From Candidatus Poribacteria bacterium (lineage in GTDB: Bacteria > Poribacteria > WGA-4E > PCPOR2b): DNA of 64,000 bases. The position numbers were made by a program, and so were the translations under genes. Under the pieces are notes generated by a model. It had not been told where the DNA came from. It saw only the letters and a program-made list of their open reading frames with translations, and did not search any database. The stretch spans positions 115,818 through 179,817 of the forward strand of contig JAJECO010000084.1 of the NCBI GenBank assembly GCA_022822005.1, in the 5' to 3' direction. This document shows, piece by piece, positions 1 to 8,561 of this stretch (its first letter is position 1; every line of letters starts with the position of its first letter).

Positions 1-3000
1 GAATGGAGACCGAGCCCGGTCCCCGAGTCCTTTGTCGTGTAACCGGCATTGAAGATTAACTTCGAGTCCTTCTGTGCGACACCAATGCCGTTATCGGTAA
101 CATCAAGATAGAGGAAATCCTTACGGATATAGGCTTTAATTTCAACGCGCGGCTTTTCATTGAGTCCGCCCGATTGAATCAGTTCATCAATGGCTTCAAT
201 CGAATTTTTCAACAGATTCACCAACATCTGCTGGAATTGACTCTCCTGAATCTGAATCTCTTGGGGCGCGTTCTCGCAATCGACATCGACTTGGATGCCT
301 CTTTTGCCAATCGAATCGTGCTGCAATTTGACCGCGCTCAAGATTGTCTGATGCAGGTCGATAGTTTTCCGCGTCATACTGGGCTGATTAGAGGATTTTT
401 GCGTCCGGATAATATCAATGATATGCGTGACTCTCTCATTGACGCGCTCAAGTGTCTTGACCATCTTTTCATTCTGATTGGTAAAGTCTGCGGCGAGCGC
501 GATCATGAATGGGAGTACCTGCTGCCCTTTCGGGTCATTTTCAATGAAATCAACCCAATCCTCCTGATGTGCCTTAACCATATGGGCGAGTGCAGAGAAG
601 CGGTGTATGAGTTGACTCCCCACTATATTCTCTTGGAGGACGTTAATGCCTACCGTGACGCTGTTGATGGCGTTGCCGATATTGTGGAGGATGGTCTCGA
701 CAATTTCCAACCGTCCTTGCGCGAATGCTTGGGTCAACGCTTCTTCGGCGATCACCCGATGCGTCACATCGCGGAACACTGCCACCCCTCCTTTGTCAGT
801 GTCCATTTCGTCCCGTATCGGTCTCCCACTGACGCTGATAAAAACACCGTCTGGCACTTTCGGGTTGCGTACAAACATCTCTACGTCGTCTGAGGTCTCA
901 CCTTTGAGGGCAAGTGCGAGCGGCAGTTCATCTGATGGAAAGGGGGTCACTCTATCGGGGAAAAAGAGCCCATAGTTATCACTCCATTCATCAGGATCTG
1001 TCTCTACTGCCCCCATTCCGATAATTTTTTCGGCACTTGGATTAAAAATTGTCAGGGCACCATCTGCATCGGCGACGACCACCCCATCACTGATACTATT
1101 AAAAATAGATTCCATCAGGTTGCCCTGCTCTTCGAGTTGGCTAACTATGCTTTTTAACTCGATCTCCACCTGTTTGAGCTCTGTGATATCGCGGACAACA
1201 ACCACCCCGCCTCTCGAAACGCCATTTTCGTCGAGTAGAGGCCTCCCACTCACACTGAGATAAGCCTCCTTTGACAGTTGCTCGTTGTTTATACGCATTT
1301 CGACGTTGTCTGTCGCCTCACCCTTGACGGCACGGGCGAGTGGGAGTTGGTCTGAGGGAAACAATGATTCTGTCGTGGGGTGAAAAACACTATATTGTTC
1401 AGATGCGCGAGGCAGGTCTAGGTCATCAAGAGGTTGACCGACCATCTGTTGCACGGCTGAATTCGCCATTATGTATTGCCCCCTGTCGTCGGCGACAACC
1501 ACCCCATCGCTCATATTATTAAAAATAATCTCCATCAGTCGCGTCTGATCTTCTAGGTCCCTGACAGTTTGTTCTAACCTAGCCTCTGTGCTCTTAGCTT
1601 TCGTCACATCGCGGAAAACAATCACGCCCCCTCTCACACTGTTTCGTTCGTCCTGTAGGGGTCTTCCAGTGACATTGATAAAACAACCGTCTGGATTTTC
1701 CGGATTGCGCATAAACAGATCGACTTCATCTGTTACCCGCCCCTGCATGGCGTGAACGAGCGGAAGTTCCTCGTTAGGAAAGGGGGTAACTTTATCGGGA
1801 TAAAAGGTGCCGTACGCGTCACTCCATTGATCAGGCGGCGTGTCTGTTGCCCCCATACCGACAATCCGTTCCGCACTTGGATTGACAAGCAAAAAGTTTC
1901 CCGCTTCATCGGTGACAACGACGCCATCACTGATACTATTAAAAACGGTTTCCGTCAGTTGAACCTGATTTTGCAGTTCCTGCATCGTTTTTTCTAACTG
2001 TGCCTCTGCGGCTTTACTCTTTGTGATATCGCGTAGAATGGCAACACAGCCGATAACCTCCCGATTTTCATCAAATAAGGGGAGGGCACTCGCCATGACA
2101 TTAATTCCGTCCATCTGTCCCTCATTGCGTACAAAAATCTCTCTATCCCTTATCGCCTTACCCCGGAAGATATATCTGGACAGAAGCCGATCAATTGGAA
2201 TGTGTCTCTCTTTGTTAGGATAAAAAACACCGTACGTTTCAGACCAATTACTGGGGCGTGGATCCAGGGGCCTCGTACCTAACATCTGTTTTATACTTGG
2301 ATTGACCAACATTATTTTACCCGCTGCGCTGACGACGACGATACCATCAGACATACTATCAAAAACGGTTTCCATCAGTTGGGTTTTATCGCGTAACTCG
2401 CTGATGGTTTGTTCCAATTTGGTCTGTGTCGCCTTGAGCTCGGTAATATCGTGGAAAACGATAACGCCCCCTTTCAAATCGCCTTGTCCGTCGAGTAGGG
2501 GTCTCCCGTTAATATTAATAAAAATCTCCTCCGCTTGGGTATCGTTGGACACAAGCATTTCGATATTGTCCGTTGTTTCACCACGGAGGGCACACGCGAT
2601 CGGCAACTCATCTCCGGAAAAAAGCGTCTTACCATCGGGATAAAAGAGACCATAACGTTCAGGACGGTCAGCGATCAATATCTCCTTTGAAAGGGGTCCA
2701 ACCATCTCTTGCGCCCTGGTATTAGCTATGAGGTATTGCCCATCCGTATCGACGGCCATTACCCCATCGCTGATACTATTAAAAATGGTTTCCATCAGTT
2801 GGGTCTGATCTTGAAGCTGATTGATGGTCTGGTTTAACCGGTCCTCCAACGCTTTATAGTCAGTGGTATCTCGGAAGGTTATAACCGTGCCAACTACCTC
2901 TCCTTTTTGATTGGTAGAGGGCGCGATGCTATAGTCAATATGGGTTTTTCGCCCCGATTTGCTAGTAAAGATGGTGCTACCCTTTACCTCAGCATCAGTC

Positions 3001-3653
3001 GGTAATTCGGAGGAACCAGCAGTGCCTATATCCAACACATTTTTCAAAACCGCTGTTATAGGACAATTTCCCTCAGTATCAATCTGGAAAATTTGCTTTA
3101 TGTTCACCCTGGCAGCTTCTTCCCGGTGCCAACCTGTCATACGTTCAGCGGCCGGATTCATAAATGTTATCAATTCCTTGTTGTCCGTGGCAATCACGGC
3201 GTCACTGATACCGTTGAGAATCGTAGTAAGCTGCCGTTCTTTGACTTTGGTTTCTCGTTCCATCCTATGCTGATATACAGTGCTCTCAACGGTCAAGTAT
3301 AATCGTCTTTTTCCATGGGGCTGAGGGAGATAATCAAACAGATTGGTTATCCCCGCTCGTTTTAATAAATCTTTTTTCTCCGAGAAGACGTCGTTTGAAT
3401 AATCAGCGAGATATATGGTCGGAATGTCCAAGGAGTTGCGTATCCGTTTGGCGGTCTCTATGCCATCTATTTCCCCTTCGAGTTCTACATTGATGAGGAC
3501 GACATCGGGCGACATTTCTGCCGCTTTTTCAACCGCTTCTGCTCCGGTTGGAACCGCAGCACAAACACTGTATTCTAACTCTTTGAGCCGTCTTTCAAGG
3601 TGTTCAGCAACGGATTTCTTTTGTTCAACGATCAAGATGTTTATGTTTTCCAT
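1..3653 (-). CDS. Multi-PAS hybrid sensor histidine kinase with N-terminal pseudo-receiver (3' end cut by window edge)
   Basis: Reading leftwards from the ATG at 3653, the frame is open for about 1,217 residues to the window edge. Residues 1-120 have a CheY-like receiver fold, followed by six PAS domains starting near residues 146, 288, 428, 567, 706 and 846, each opening with an SxSDGVVV-type segment. A HisKA-like helix follows with LHNIGNAIN (candidate phospho-His990), then an HATPase with N-box (LLKNSIEAI, near 1144), G1 (DNGIGV, near 1183) and G2 (GTGLGL) at the edge. No transmembrane helix is visible, so it is probably a cytoplasmic sensor. The receiver lacks its normal chemistry: Asn55 stands where the phosphoacceptor Asp belongs, the acidic pocket reads VEQKK, and the conserved Thr and Lys are Ala and Gln. 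No cognate regulator is adjacent. The ligand is unknown. The last few HATPase residues lie outside the window. Confidence 0.93.
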   Translation of the reverse strand, partial: MENINILIVEQKKSVAEHLERRLKELEYSVCAAVPTGAEAVEKAAEMSPDVVLINVELEGEIDGIETAKRIRNSLDIPTIYLADYSNDVFSEKKDLLKRAGITNLFDYLPQPHGKRRLYLTVESTVYQHRMERETKVKERQLTTILNGISDAVIATDNKELITFMNPAAERMTGWHREEAARVNIKQIFQIDTEGNCPITAVLKNVLDIGTAGSSELPTDAEVKGSTIFTSKSGRKTHIDYSIAPSTNQKGEVVGTVITFRDTTDYKALEDRLNQTINQLQDQTQLMETIFNSISDGVMAVDTDGQYLIANTRAQEMVGPLSKEILIADRPERYGLFYPDGKTLFSGDELPIACALRGETTDNIEMLVSNDTQAEEIFININGRPLLDGQGDLKGGVIVFHDITELKATQTKLEQTISELRDKTQLMETVFDSMSDGIVVVSAAGKIMLVNPSIKQMLGTRPLDPRPSNWSETYGVFYPNKERHIPIDRLLSRYIFRGKAIRDREIFVRNEGQMDGINVMASALPLFDENREVIGCVAILRDITKSKAAEAQLEKTMQELQNQVQLTETVFNSISDGVVVTDEAGNFLLVNPSAERIVGMGATDTPPDQWSDAYGTFYPDKVTPFPNEELPLVHAMQGRVTDEVDLFMRNPENPDGCFINVTGRPLQDERNSVRGGVIVFRDVTKAKSTEARLEQTVRDLEDQTRLMEIIFNNMSDGVVVADDRGQYIMANSAVQQMVGQPLDDLDLPRASEQYSVFHPTTESLFPSDQLPLARAVKGEATDNVEMRINNEQLSKEAYLSVSGRPLLDENGVSRGGVVVVRDITELKQVEIELKSIVSQLEEQGNLMESIFNSISDGVVVADADGALTIFNPSAEKIIGMGAVETDPDEWSDNYGLFFPDRVTPFPSDELPLALALKGETSDDVEMFVRNPKVPDGVFISVSGRPIRDEMDTDKGGVAVFRDVTHRVIAEEALTQAFAQGRLEIVETILHNIGNAINSVTVGINVLQENIVGSQLIHRFSALAHMVKAHQEDWVDFIENDPKGQQVLPFMIALAADFTNQNEKMVKTLERVNERVTHIIDIIRTQKSSNQPSMTRKTIDLHQTILSAVKLQHDSIGKRGIQVDVDCENAPQEIQIQESQFQQMLVNLLKNSIEAIDELIQSGGLNEKPRVEIKAYIRKDFLYLDVTDNGIGVAQKDSKLIFNAGYTTKDSGTGLGLH

Positions 3654-4060
3654 TTTATTCCCATTCTTTTGTTATGTTAGGTAGGACTTACGCACTTCAG
3701 TAGTGAACAATGACCATTGTTCACTACGAACTTTGTGATGGTGCCTCTATTGTAGTTGCCCGTTTCTTAATCCCGATAAGTCGGGGATTCATCGGGCGTC
3801 CGTTCCGCCTGCCTGCTCTCGGCTTGTCGGAGTCCCGATTCCATCGGGAAGACCACGGTTGAGAAGGGTGTCTAGCGGCGATAAATCGCCGAACTACAAG
3901 TTAAAAACTCTCGGAACGGAGGGGTTGAGCACCCAACTGCGTAACTTCTATGTAGGTATAAAAAAAGTGAAATTTAGATATGAGAACAATTGTGGATAAA
4001 GTACCTGATCGGTTCATTTTTAGAAGCTCTTTACAACTGTTCCCCAAGAATGGAGTCATT

Positions 4061-4230
4061 TACAGTGAATTATAGAAATAAGTGGACATTTGCCAATAAC
4101 TCCGACCTTCGAGAAGTTGCCAAAGTCCCCATGACAAGTTTCCCCCCTGACAAGGGGGATTTAGGGGGTTACGTATCAAGTCCCCCTGACAAGGGGGATT
4201 TAGGGGGTTAGTTGCACATCGAAAGTGTAT
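4061..4230. repeat. Dispersed repeat family A, copy 1 (double core)
   Basis: The left part (GTGAATTATAGAAATAAG, then TGGACATTTGCCAATA) matches the copy at 24099. The core CCCCTGACAAGGGGGATT is present twice in tandem (about 4141-4168 and 4181-4208), each followed by TAGGGGGTTA. The core can form a hairpin. Other copies are at about 5838, 24099 and 33197, and a core-like palindrome lies inside a gene at 55161. Confidence 0.8.
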
Positions 4231-4238
4231 AAGTAGTA

Positions 4239-4348
4239 GTTTTTCTGTAGGAGGGATTTCCAAATCCCGACACGTCGATATAGGAGCGACTGCCCGACTC
4301 CGACTTTTCAAACAAAACGGGTAATAAGCCTAAAACTAAATAGCCCTA
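4239..4348. repeat. Dispersed repeat family B, copy 1
   Basis: About 110 bp beginning GTTTTTCTGTAGGAGGGAT and ending AAACTAAATAGCCCTA. It matches 13790-13900 and 25393-25502 along most of its length. The GGGATTTCCAAATCCC segment is an inverted repeat. It abuts family A here. No coding potential. Confidence 0.85.
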
Positions 4349-4497
4349 GACGTACGCATTTCAGCACAATTGGTGTGGGGCAAATCCGAGAGAATCTCCT
4401 ATATCAGGATTATCGTGAACTGGAATGAAGATAGAGTAGGAAACGCCGTTAGGAGGAGAGTTAGGAATAACACTGCATTGATGCGACAGGAACAGCA

Positions 4498-4523
4498 AGG
4501 GGTAAAGCGAGAACTTTACCCCT
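4498..4523 (-). terminator. Stem-loop after the FlgD-tail protein gene, possible terminator
   Basis: AGGGGTAAAG (4498-4507) pairs perfectly with CTTTACCCCT (4514-4523) around a 6-nt loop, ten bases past the stop of the minus-strand gene ending at 4533. There is no strong T tract after it, so intrinsic termination is inferred from position and stem strength only. Confidence 0.5.
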
Positions 4524-4532
4524 CCTAAGAAT

Positions 4533-5504
4533 TTACTTCAGAATGGTTGCTTTCCGGGTTTTGCTGAAGTTACCCATTGACAGGTTGTAGAAGTAGATGC
4601 CGCTTGCTACCGACTCGCCAGCGTCGTTTGTACCATCCCAGTAAACCGCGTCCGCCTTCGTTTCGTAGCTGCCAGCACGCTGATGCCCCAAGTTAAACTG
4701 CCTTACTACATCGCCGCTTGCATCATAAATGGTCAAGGTCACATCCGCATCTTCTGCCAGACGGTACGGAATCCATGTCTCTGGATTGAAAGGATTCGGG
4801 TAGTTCGGTAACAGTTCGGTTAGGTATCTAAAGTTGTTTAACGTGACGGCGGTGGTCAGTTGAGATACGTTACCCATCGCATCTTCGGCGGTGATCAGAA
4901 TCTCCTTTACGCCATTTGCTGCTATGTTATCCTCACCGATTACGATCTCTGCGCTATACACCCCATTCTCACCGGGGAGAAGTGAAATCGGGTGGGATTG
5001 AGTCGTATCCAGCGCCGAAATATCCGCTGTAACTCCCAGGTCCCACTCCCCAATGTTTACCGCGATGGGCAATGTCTCACCGTTGGTAACAGTTCGACGG
5101 GTCTCGACCTCCCACAGCATTGGATGGGTTCTATCAATGACAAGTGCGTCTTCCTGCACTGTAATCACACCATTGAAATTGACAGCAACATCATAAGTCC
5201 CATCGGGGTGTTTGCCTGCGATAACCCTAAAGTCACCCACGTAGGTACCTCTTTGCTCCTCTACCATCGGTTTGTTCTTTATAATCCGAGGGACGGAGAA
5301 GGTCCCCTTCAAACCCGCGTCCCCAAGGGCTTTCACTCTGACAATATCGCCAGCGACAGTAATGTTACTAATAGATGTCTCAATCGCGATCGATTGGCTA
5401 ACGGTCAAGCAAAAGATACTCACAAGCCCGAATAGGAGAGGGAGTAAGTTTTTAACAGTTTTGATACCTTCAATTGTTTTCGCTCTATTATGCTTTAGTG
5501 TCAT
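4533..5504 (-). CDS. Secreted protein with C-terminal FlgD-like / type IX-style sorting module
   Basis: 323 residues. An N-terminal signal peptide (basic MTLKHNRAK, hydrophobic core at about 22-40, cleavage near SIA-IET) implies export. The middle (about 45-225) is beta-rich and looks Ig-like, with no catalytic motif I can name. Residues about 227-323 form the FlgD-type beta-sandwich tail: LLPNYPNPFNPETWIPYRL, then VTLTIYDASG, YWDGTNDAG and ASGIYFYNL. In Poribacteria and in FCB-group bacteria this tail anchors or sorts secreted proteins to the surface. The start is supported by GGAG nine bases upstream of the ATG. It is monocistronic, with a stem-loop directly downstream. The tail assignment is firm; a role in adhesion or as a structural surface protein is inference. 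Confidence 0.88.
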   Translation of the reverse strand: MTLKHNRAKTIEGIKTVKNLLPLLFGLVSIFCLTVSQSIAIETSISNITVAGDIVRVKALGDAGLKGTFSVPRIIKNKPMVEEQRGTYVGDFRVIAGKHPDGTYDVAVNFNGVITVQEDALVIDRTHPMLWEVETRRTVTNGETLPIAVNIGEWDLGVTADISALDTTQSHPISLLPGENGVYSAEIVIGEDNIAANGVKEILITAEDAMGNVSQLTTAVTLNNFRYLTELLPNYPNPFNPETWIPYRLAEDADVTLTIYDASGDVVRQFNLGHQRAGSYETKADAVYWDGTNDAGESVASGIYFYNLSMGNFSKTRKATILK

Positions 5505-5952
5505 TGAATCAGTCTCCGATGTTTAGTTAAGTTGAGAAATCCTGCCCTATTATGTGCATAAACCGTGCCAACATCTAAATAAAAGATGAGGGACGGCTCT
5601 ATTGACTGGAATTGAGGGCTGAAATCCTTTGATAGACTGATCTTTGAAGAATATGGGCAAGCGGAGGGCAAGTGATAACGGATGGCTGGAGGACGGTTGG
5701 AAATGTCGCAAAATACAACAATTGGAACGGGTTAAACGGGACGATATCGGCGGGAACCCTGTAATAACAAGGGATTGGGCAAATCTGTCGCAAAATACGA
5801 CGACATCGCATTTTGCGACGTTCAGAAGGGAGCAATAAAAGTCCCCCTGACAAGTTTCCCCCCTGACAAGGGGGGCGAGGGGGGTTGGGGATTTAGGGGG
5901 TTGACTGTGCATCGAAGGTGTCTAAGTCATCCCAAAATCTATCATAAAACGT
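5505..5952. other. Intergenic region with hairpin and family A repeat
   Basis: No gene. A perfect 10-bp inverted repeat GTCGCAAAAT/ATTTTGCGAC lies at 5787-5796 and 5810-5819, and a related GTCGCAAAATAC half-copy at about 5704. It is followed by a family A repeat copy. Apparent reading frames here run through the repeat and have no homologous look. Confidence 0.65.
5838..5946. repeat. Dispersed repeat family A, copy 2
   Basis: Contains AAAGTCCCCCTGACAAG, a second CCCCCCTGACAAGGGGGG core, GATTTAGGGGGTTG, and the right-hand end TCTAAGTCAT...AATCTATCATAAA that matches the ends of the copies at 24234 and 33356. The left third is not the same as in the other copies. Confidence 0.75.
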
Positions 5953-6537
5953 TTAAGAGGTTAAAACTCCTTGCAATCCGAAATTTAAAACTTCGTCTAA
6001 AATGTGATCCAGTTGAGAAATAGCTTCCACGTCTTCAAAGATGTGATTGACCACCTCTTTCACGCAGCCCAGAACACAACACGCAATTACCTGCGTGTTG
6101 CACTCTCTAACTAAACCGAGTTCAATACCGTGTTGGAGACTCGATTCGATTGTGCCTAACACCGTCTCATAAAACTCTCGCAACTTACCGTCAAACTCAC
6201 TGTCCAAACCGCCTGCGCGACTCAATACAATCTGGGTCATGTCCCGATCTTCTAATGCAAGCATGATAATCGATCGCAGGATACTTTTCAACTGTTCTGA
6301 TGAAGACACTGAAGGATCTAAATCAAGCCGACTTACAACCCCTCCAAGTTCCTCAGCTAACTGGTCAAGAATGCTATTAAAGATATCCCTTTTGCTTTGA
6401 AAATAGAGATAAAATGTACCCCTAGCGATACCGGCTCGCTCGATGATATCTGAGATACTCGCTTGATAATACCCCTTCTGTGAAAAGACCGCTTTCGCAC
6501 AACGTACCACCATTTTCCTTCGCTCTTCCCTTAACAC
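5953..6537 (-). CDS. TetR/AcrR-family transcriptional regulator
   Basis: 194 residues with a canonical N-terminal TetR helix-turn-helix at about 14-58: AVFSQKGYYQASISDIIERA followed by GIARGTFYLYFQSKRDIF. The C-terminal two thirds are all-helical ligand-binding/dimerisation sequence with no recognisable ligand specificity. Members repress nearby or their own genes and release DNA when a small molecule binds. The start is a GTG at 6537, preceded by GGAGA about ten bases upstream; the first in-frame ATG lies inside the HTH lead-in. Neighbours on both sides are repeat-rich gaps, so the regulated target cannot be read from context. The long upstream gap is AT-rich and could hold the promoter. Confidence 0.93.
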   Translation of the reverse strand: MLREERRKMVVRCAKAVFSQKGYYQASISDIIERAGIARGTFYLYFQSKRDIFNSILDQLAEELGGVVSRLDLDPSVSSSEQLKSILRSIIMLALEDRDMTQIVLSRAGGLDSEFDGKLREFYETVLGTIESSLQHGIELGLVRECNTQVIACCVLGCVKEVVNHIFEDVEAISQLDHILDEVLNFGLQGVLTS

Positions 6538-6604
6538 TCTTGACTTTCTCCAATCTATTTTACATTAAATTTAACCCACGTTGCTGGACCTATTGACATT
6601 TACC

Positions 6605-6963
6605 TTAAACTCCCACTACTCTCTTTAGATCGCTTTTGGGTTCCAACCGCACATGGAAACCTAACCCTGAAAGAATACTCAGCAGGCTATCCAAACGAGG
6701 GTTGTGCTTGCTCGCTAACACAATATAGGCGTTCACGACTGATACCTACACGCTTGGCAAGTTGTCCGATATCCCCTTATAGCCAGTCCGTAATGAATTC
6801 GTAGTTCGCACAGGGCCGCGGTCAATCGTTTATAATCTCCAAAACTCCCCAGATGTAACCTGTTAATTCGTTCCCGTATGATGGTACGGGTCTTCCTGTT
6901 CTGGATAAGGTTCGCGTCCATCTGGCATCATGTAATTGCGTACATCTCAAGAGATTATCTCCA
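6605..6963 (-). pseudogene. Decayed HigB/RelE-type toxin fused in remnants to a HigA-type antitoxin
   Basis: Reading leftwards, three frames together spell a known pair. First, ATG at 6963 with traces of VRNYMMPDGREPY resembles the N-terminus of the addiction-module killer protein (RelE/HigB-like) family. Then the open frame 6921-6733 gives ERINRLHLGSFGDYK and ELRIHYG, the family's signature centre. Next, LAKRVGISRERLY (about 6763-6725) continues after a frame change as NPRLDSLLSILSGLGF and HVRLEP, ending at TAA 6607-6605; this is the HTH half of a HigA-like antitoxin. Frameshifts near 6900, 6780 and 6720, and fusion of the two genes by deletion, mean it cannot make either protein intact. The family is recognised from motifs only. 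Confidence 0.72.
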
Positions 6964-6972
6964 TAATAATTT

Positions 6973-6998
6973 AAATTGTAATATTTTTATTACAATTT
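6973..6998. promoter_or_regulatory. Perfect AT-rich inverted repeat, possible operator of the decayed TA locus
   Basis: AAATTGTAATA (6973-6983) and TATTACAATTT (6988-6998) are exact reverse complements around a 4-nt spacer, ten bases upstream of the first remnant start codon at 6963 on the minus strand. HigBA-type loci are autoregulated through such palindromes, so an operator is a reasonable inference. A bare hairpin is the alternative. Confidence 0.45.
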
Positions 6999-7138
6999 GT
7001 CTATAAAAAAGGGGAGGCGTTTTAGGGATAATCCCGAATCGCGCAGCCCCTTTTAATTCTGATTGAAACCAATGGCGTAAAGGGTTATACTATGATAACA
7101 TAAGTTGCTGGTGTTAAAAACCCAGCGGTTTGCGATTT

Positions 7139-7312
7139 AGGGTCATTTATGGTAAAAATTATAATTACTGATACATTGGAATAATAACCACTGGTGCTAG
7201 TTTGCAGCTGTTGATAACGTCAAACGTGATGCCCCGATAAATCGGGACAGGCTGTGAAACATGAAAACTATTGGCTCTTCGGTGCCTTTAGCCCCAGAGG
7301 GGCGACATGTGC
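7139..7312. repeat. Dispersed repeat family D, copy 1
   Basis: About 173 bp, nearly identical to 13440-13613. It begins GGGTCATTTATGG, runs through GCTAGTTTGCAGCTG and GATGCCCCGATAAATC, and ends GCCCCAGAGGGGCGACATG. The last phrase is a GC stem. No coding potential and no transposase nearby. Confidence 0.88.
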
Positions 7313-7412
7313 AACTTGCGTTATCTTAATTACGTTTCACGTTTTACCTTTCACGTGTGGGGCGGCGATAAATCGCTGAACTACAACGATAACCCGCAAC
7401 TTACGTTATCTA

Positions 7413-7578
7413 TAACCTGAGTTGCCAGTTGCTAAGCCGGCTCGGCTTGGATAGACATATCCAAGCCATCTTTGCGCGTGTGCAGTGGATTTGTCAATCC
7501 ACTGCAAGCAGTGAGGAACTCGATTTCGTTTTCATGCTTCCGCTTGGCGACATTTCACATCAATAGCAACTTGCGTTA
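7413..7578. repeat. MITE-like element, family C copy 1
   Basis: 166 bp bounded by imperfect terminal inverted repeats, TAACCTGAGTTGCCAG at left and ATAGCAACTTGCGTTA at right. Inside are the phrase CGGCTTGGATAGACATATCCAAGCC and the hairpin GCAGTGGATT/AATCCACTGC (near 7480-7505). It ends 63 bases before the aldolase start codon. Confidence 0.8.
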
Positions 7579-7641
7579 TCTATAAGGAAACACGCTCGAT
7601 TGATCTAATGTAACCAACGCCTTAAGGAGATAACATAAGAT

Positions 7642-8316
7642 ATGTCAGAACAACTCACGTTGAAACAACGGATACATAACAGTGAACCTATTCACATCGG
7701 CGGCGCTCCCACAGGTGCCTCGAAAAGTGAACTCGAAGCTATTCTCGGTCAAGACACTTACGATTTGATCGGGACCGATGCCCAACATTCAGCATTCAAT
7801 GAAGAGAAACTCGTTTCATTTTGCGCCAACCTGGAAGAACTGGGGATGCCCGTTCAGTTGCGCATCAAACATACCCGAAACGCTTACCTCATTGGAAATA
7901 TTCTCGACTTGGGTCCTCTGGCAATTTGCGTGCCGCAGGTCGAAACAGAGGAAACTGTTGAAGAAGCGATCGACGCCTTCTACTATCCACCAGTTGGAAA
8001 ACGGAGTTGGGGTCCCAGTTCTGGGTACGGTTTCAAGCCGGATATGGACCGTTTAGAATACGCGGAATGGTGGAACAACAACGGTATCCTCAGCCTACAA
8101 CTGGAATCTGTTGACGCGATCATCAATGCCCGAAAACTTGCCAAACCCGGCGTTGATATGCTCATGTTCGGCGCGAATGACTTAGGATTTAGCCTCGAAA
8201 CCTATCCGAATCCCCCGTTCAAAACGGTTGAGGAATGTTTCCAGCATGTTGTGGAACAGATGGAAGGGACCCAAGTCAAGGTGGGAGTTGGCTACACACC
8301 CGGCGGACGGCTCTAA
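7642..8316 (+). CDS. HpcH/HpaI aldolase/citrate lyase family protein
   Basis: 224 residues, somewhat short for the family (usually about 250). Recognisable elements are GGAPTGASKSELEAI near the N-terminus, an Arg-containing strand QLRIKHT, the PQVETEETVEEA helix lead, QLESVDAI (the metal-ligand Glu region) and DMLMFGANDLGFSL, which corresponds to the FIGPxDLSxS loop carrying the metal-binding Asp. Family members are divalent-metal class II aldolases that cleave 2-keto-3-deoxy or 4-hydroxy-2-oxo acids to pyruvate or glyoxylate plus an aldehyde. Start by AAGGAG at 7624-7629, 12 bases before the ATG. The following amidohydrolase and PhyH genes on the same strand, each separated by a family C repeat, suggest a small catabolic cluster. 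The substrate is unknown. It could alternatively act only as a lyase. Confidence 0.85.
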   Translation: MSEQLTLKQRIHNSEPIHIGGAPTGASKSELEAILGQDTYDLIGTDAQHSAFNEEKLVSFCANLEELGMPVQLRIKHTRNAYLIGNILDLGPLAICVPQVETEETVEEAIDAFYYPPVGKRSWGPSSGYGFKPDMDRLEYAEWWNNNGILSLQLESVDAIINARKLAKPGVDMLMFGANDLGFSLETYPNPPFKTVEECFQHVVEQMEGTQVKVGVGYTPGGRL

Positions 8317-8332
8317 GCCACCACATCTAAGA

Positions 8333-8488
8333 TAACCTGAGTTGCTAGTTGCCAAACCAGCTCGGCTTGGATAGGCATATCCAAGCCATTTGGGACGAGG
8401 GTTTGCAGTGGATTTGTCAATCCACTGCGAGCGGGGAGGGATTCTCCCCCCGGTTTGCAACGGTCCCTATAACTAGCAACTTGCGTTA
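8333..8488. repeat. MITE-like element, family C copy 2
   Basis: 156 bp with the clearest terminal inverted repeats of the family: TAACCTGAGTTGCTAGTT at left, AACTAGCAACTTGCGTTA at right. Internal hairpins are CGGCTTGGATAGG/CATATCCAAGCC and GCAGTGGATT/AATCCACTGC, plus a GGGGAGG/CTCCCCCC pairing. It sits between the aldolase stop and the amidohydrolase start. Confidence 0.82.
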
Positions 8489-8561
8489 AGATATATAAAG
8501 ATTATGCGACTGTAGTCGCGTAACTTCTCACGAACTCAGTGATAGAGAAAGGATCAGTTCA

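Larger units (their letters stand above)
3654..4532. other. Intergenic region without genes, repeat-rich
   Basis: No reading frame here looks coding. The stretch holds a C/G-rich patch at about 3771-3905 whose phrase 'cgataaatcgc(c/t)gaactacaa' recurs near 7375. Two adjacent dispersed elements follow: a family A copy at about 4061-4230 and a family B copy at 4239-4348. A perfect 10-bp stem-loop lies at 4498-4523, just after the stop of the next minus-strand gene. Confidence 0.7.
6538..7641. other. Long non-coding gap with toxin-antitoxin remnant and stacked repeats
   Basis: The only gene-like content is the decayed HigBA-type remnant (6605-6963). Next comes a perfect AT-rich inverted repeat at 6973-6998 and a possible stem AAAAGGGG (7007-7014) / CCCCTTTT (7047-7054). 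A family D repeat (7139-7312) and a family C element (7413-7578) follow. Several loose copies of the phrase 'gcaacttacgttatc' lie between them (about 7314-7327 and 7396-7410). Confidence 0.65.

Noticed and set aside
174..893. Plus-strand open frame of 239 codons antisense to the kinase
   Set aside because: The minus frame encodes HisKA and HATPase motifs throughout; the plus frame has no ribosome site and no domain.
3990..4311. Short open frames on both strands
   Set aside because: They run through repeat families A and B and reflect repeat sequence only.
5550..5912. Minus-strand open frame with Pro-rich start
   Set aside because: It is translated from the family A repeat and hairpin region; no conservation or ribosome site.
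6733..6921. Intact small toxin gene
   Set aside because: The frame holds only the middle of the HigB-type protein; both ends continue in other frames, so it is a remnant.
7007..7054. Rho-independent terminator
   Set aside because: The AAAAGGGG/CCCCTTTT arms are separated by over 30 bases and no functional gene ends here.
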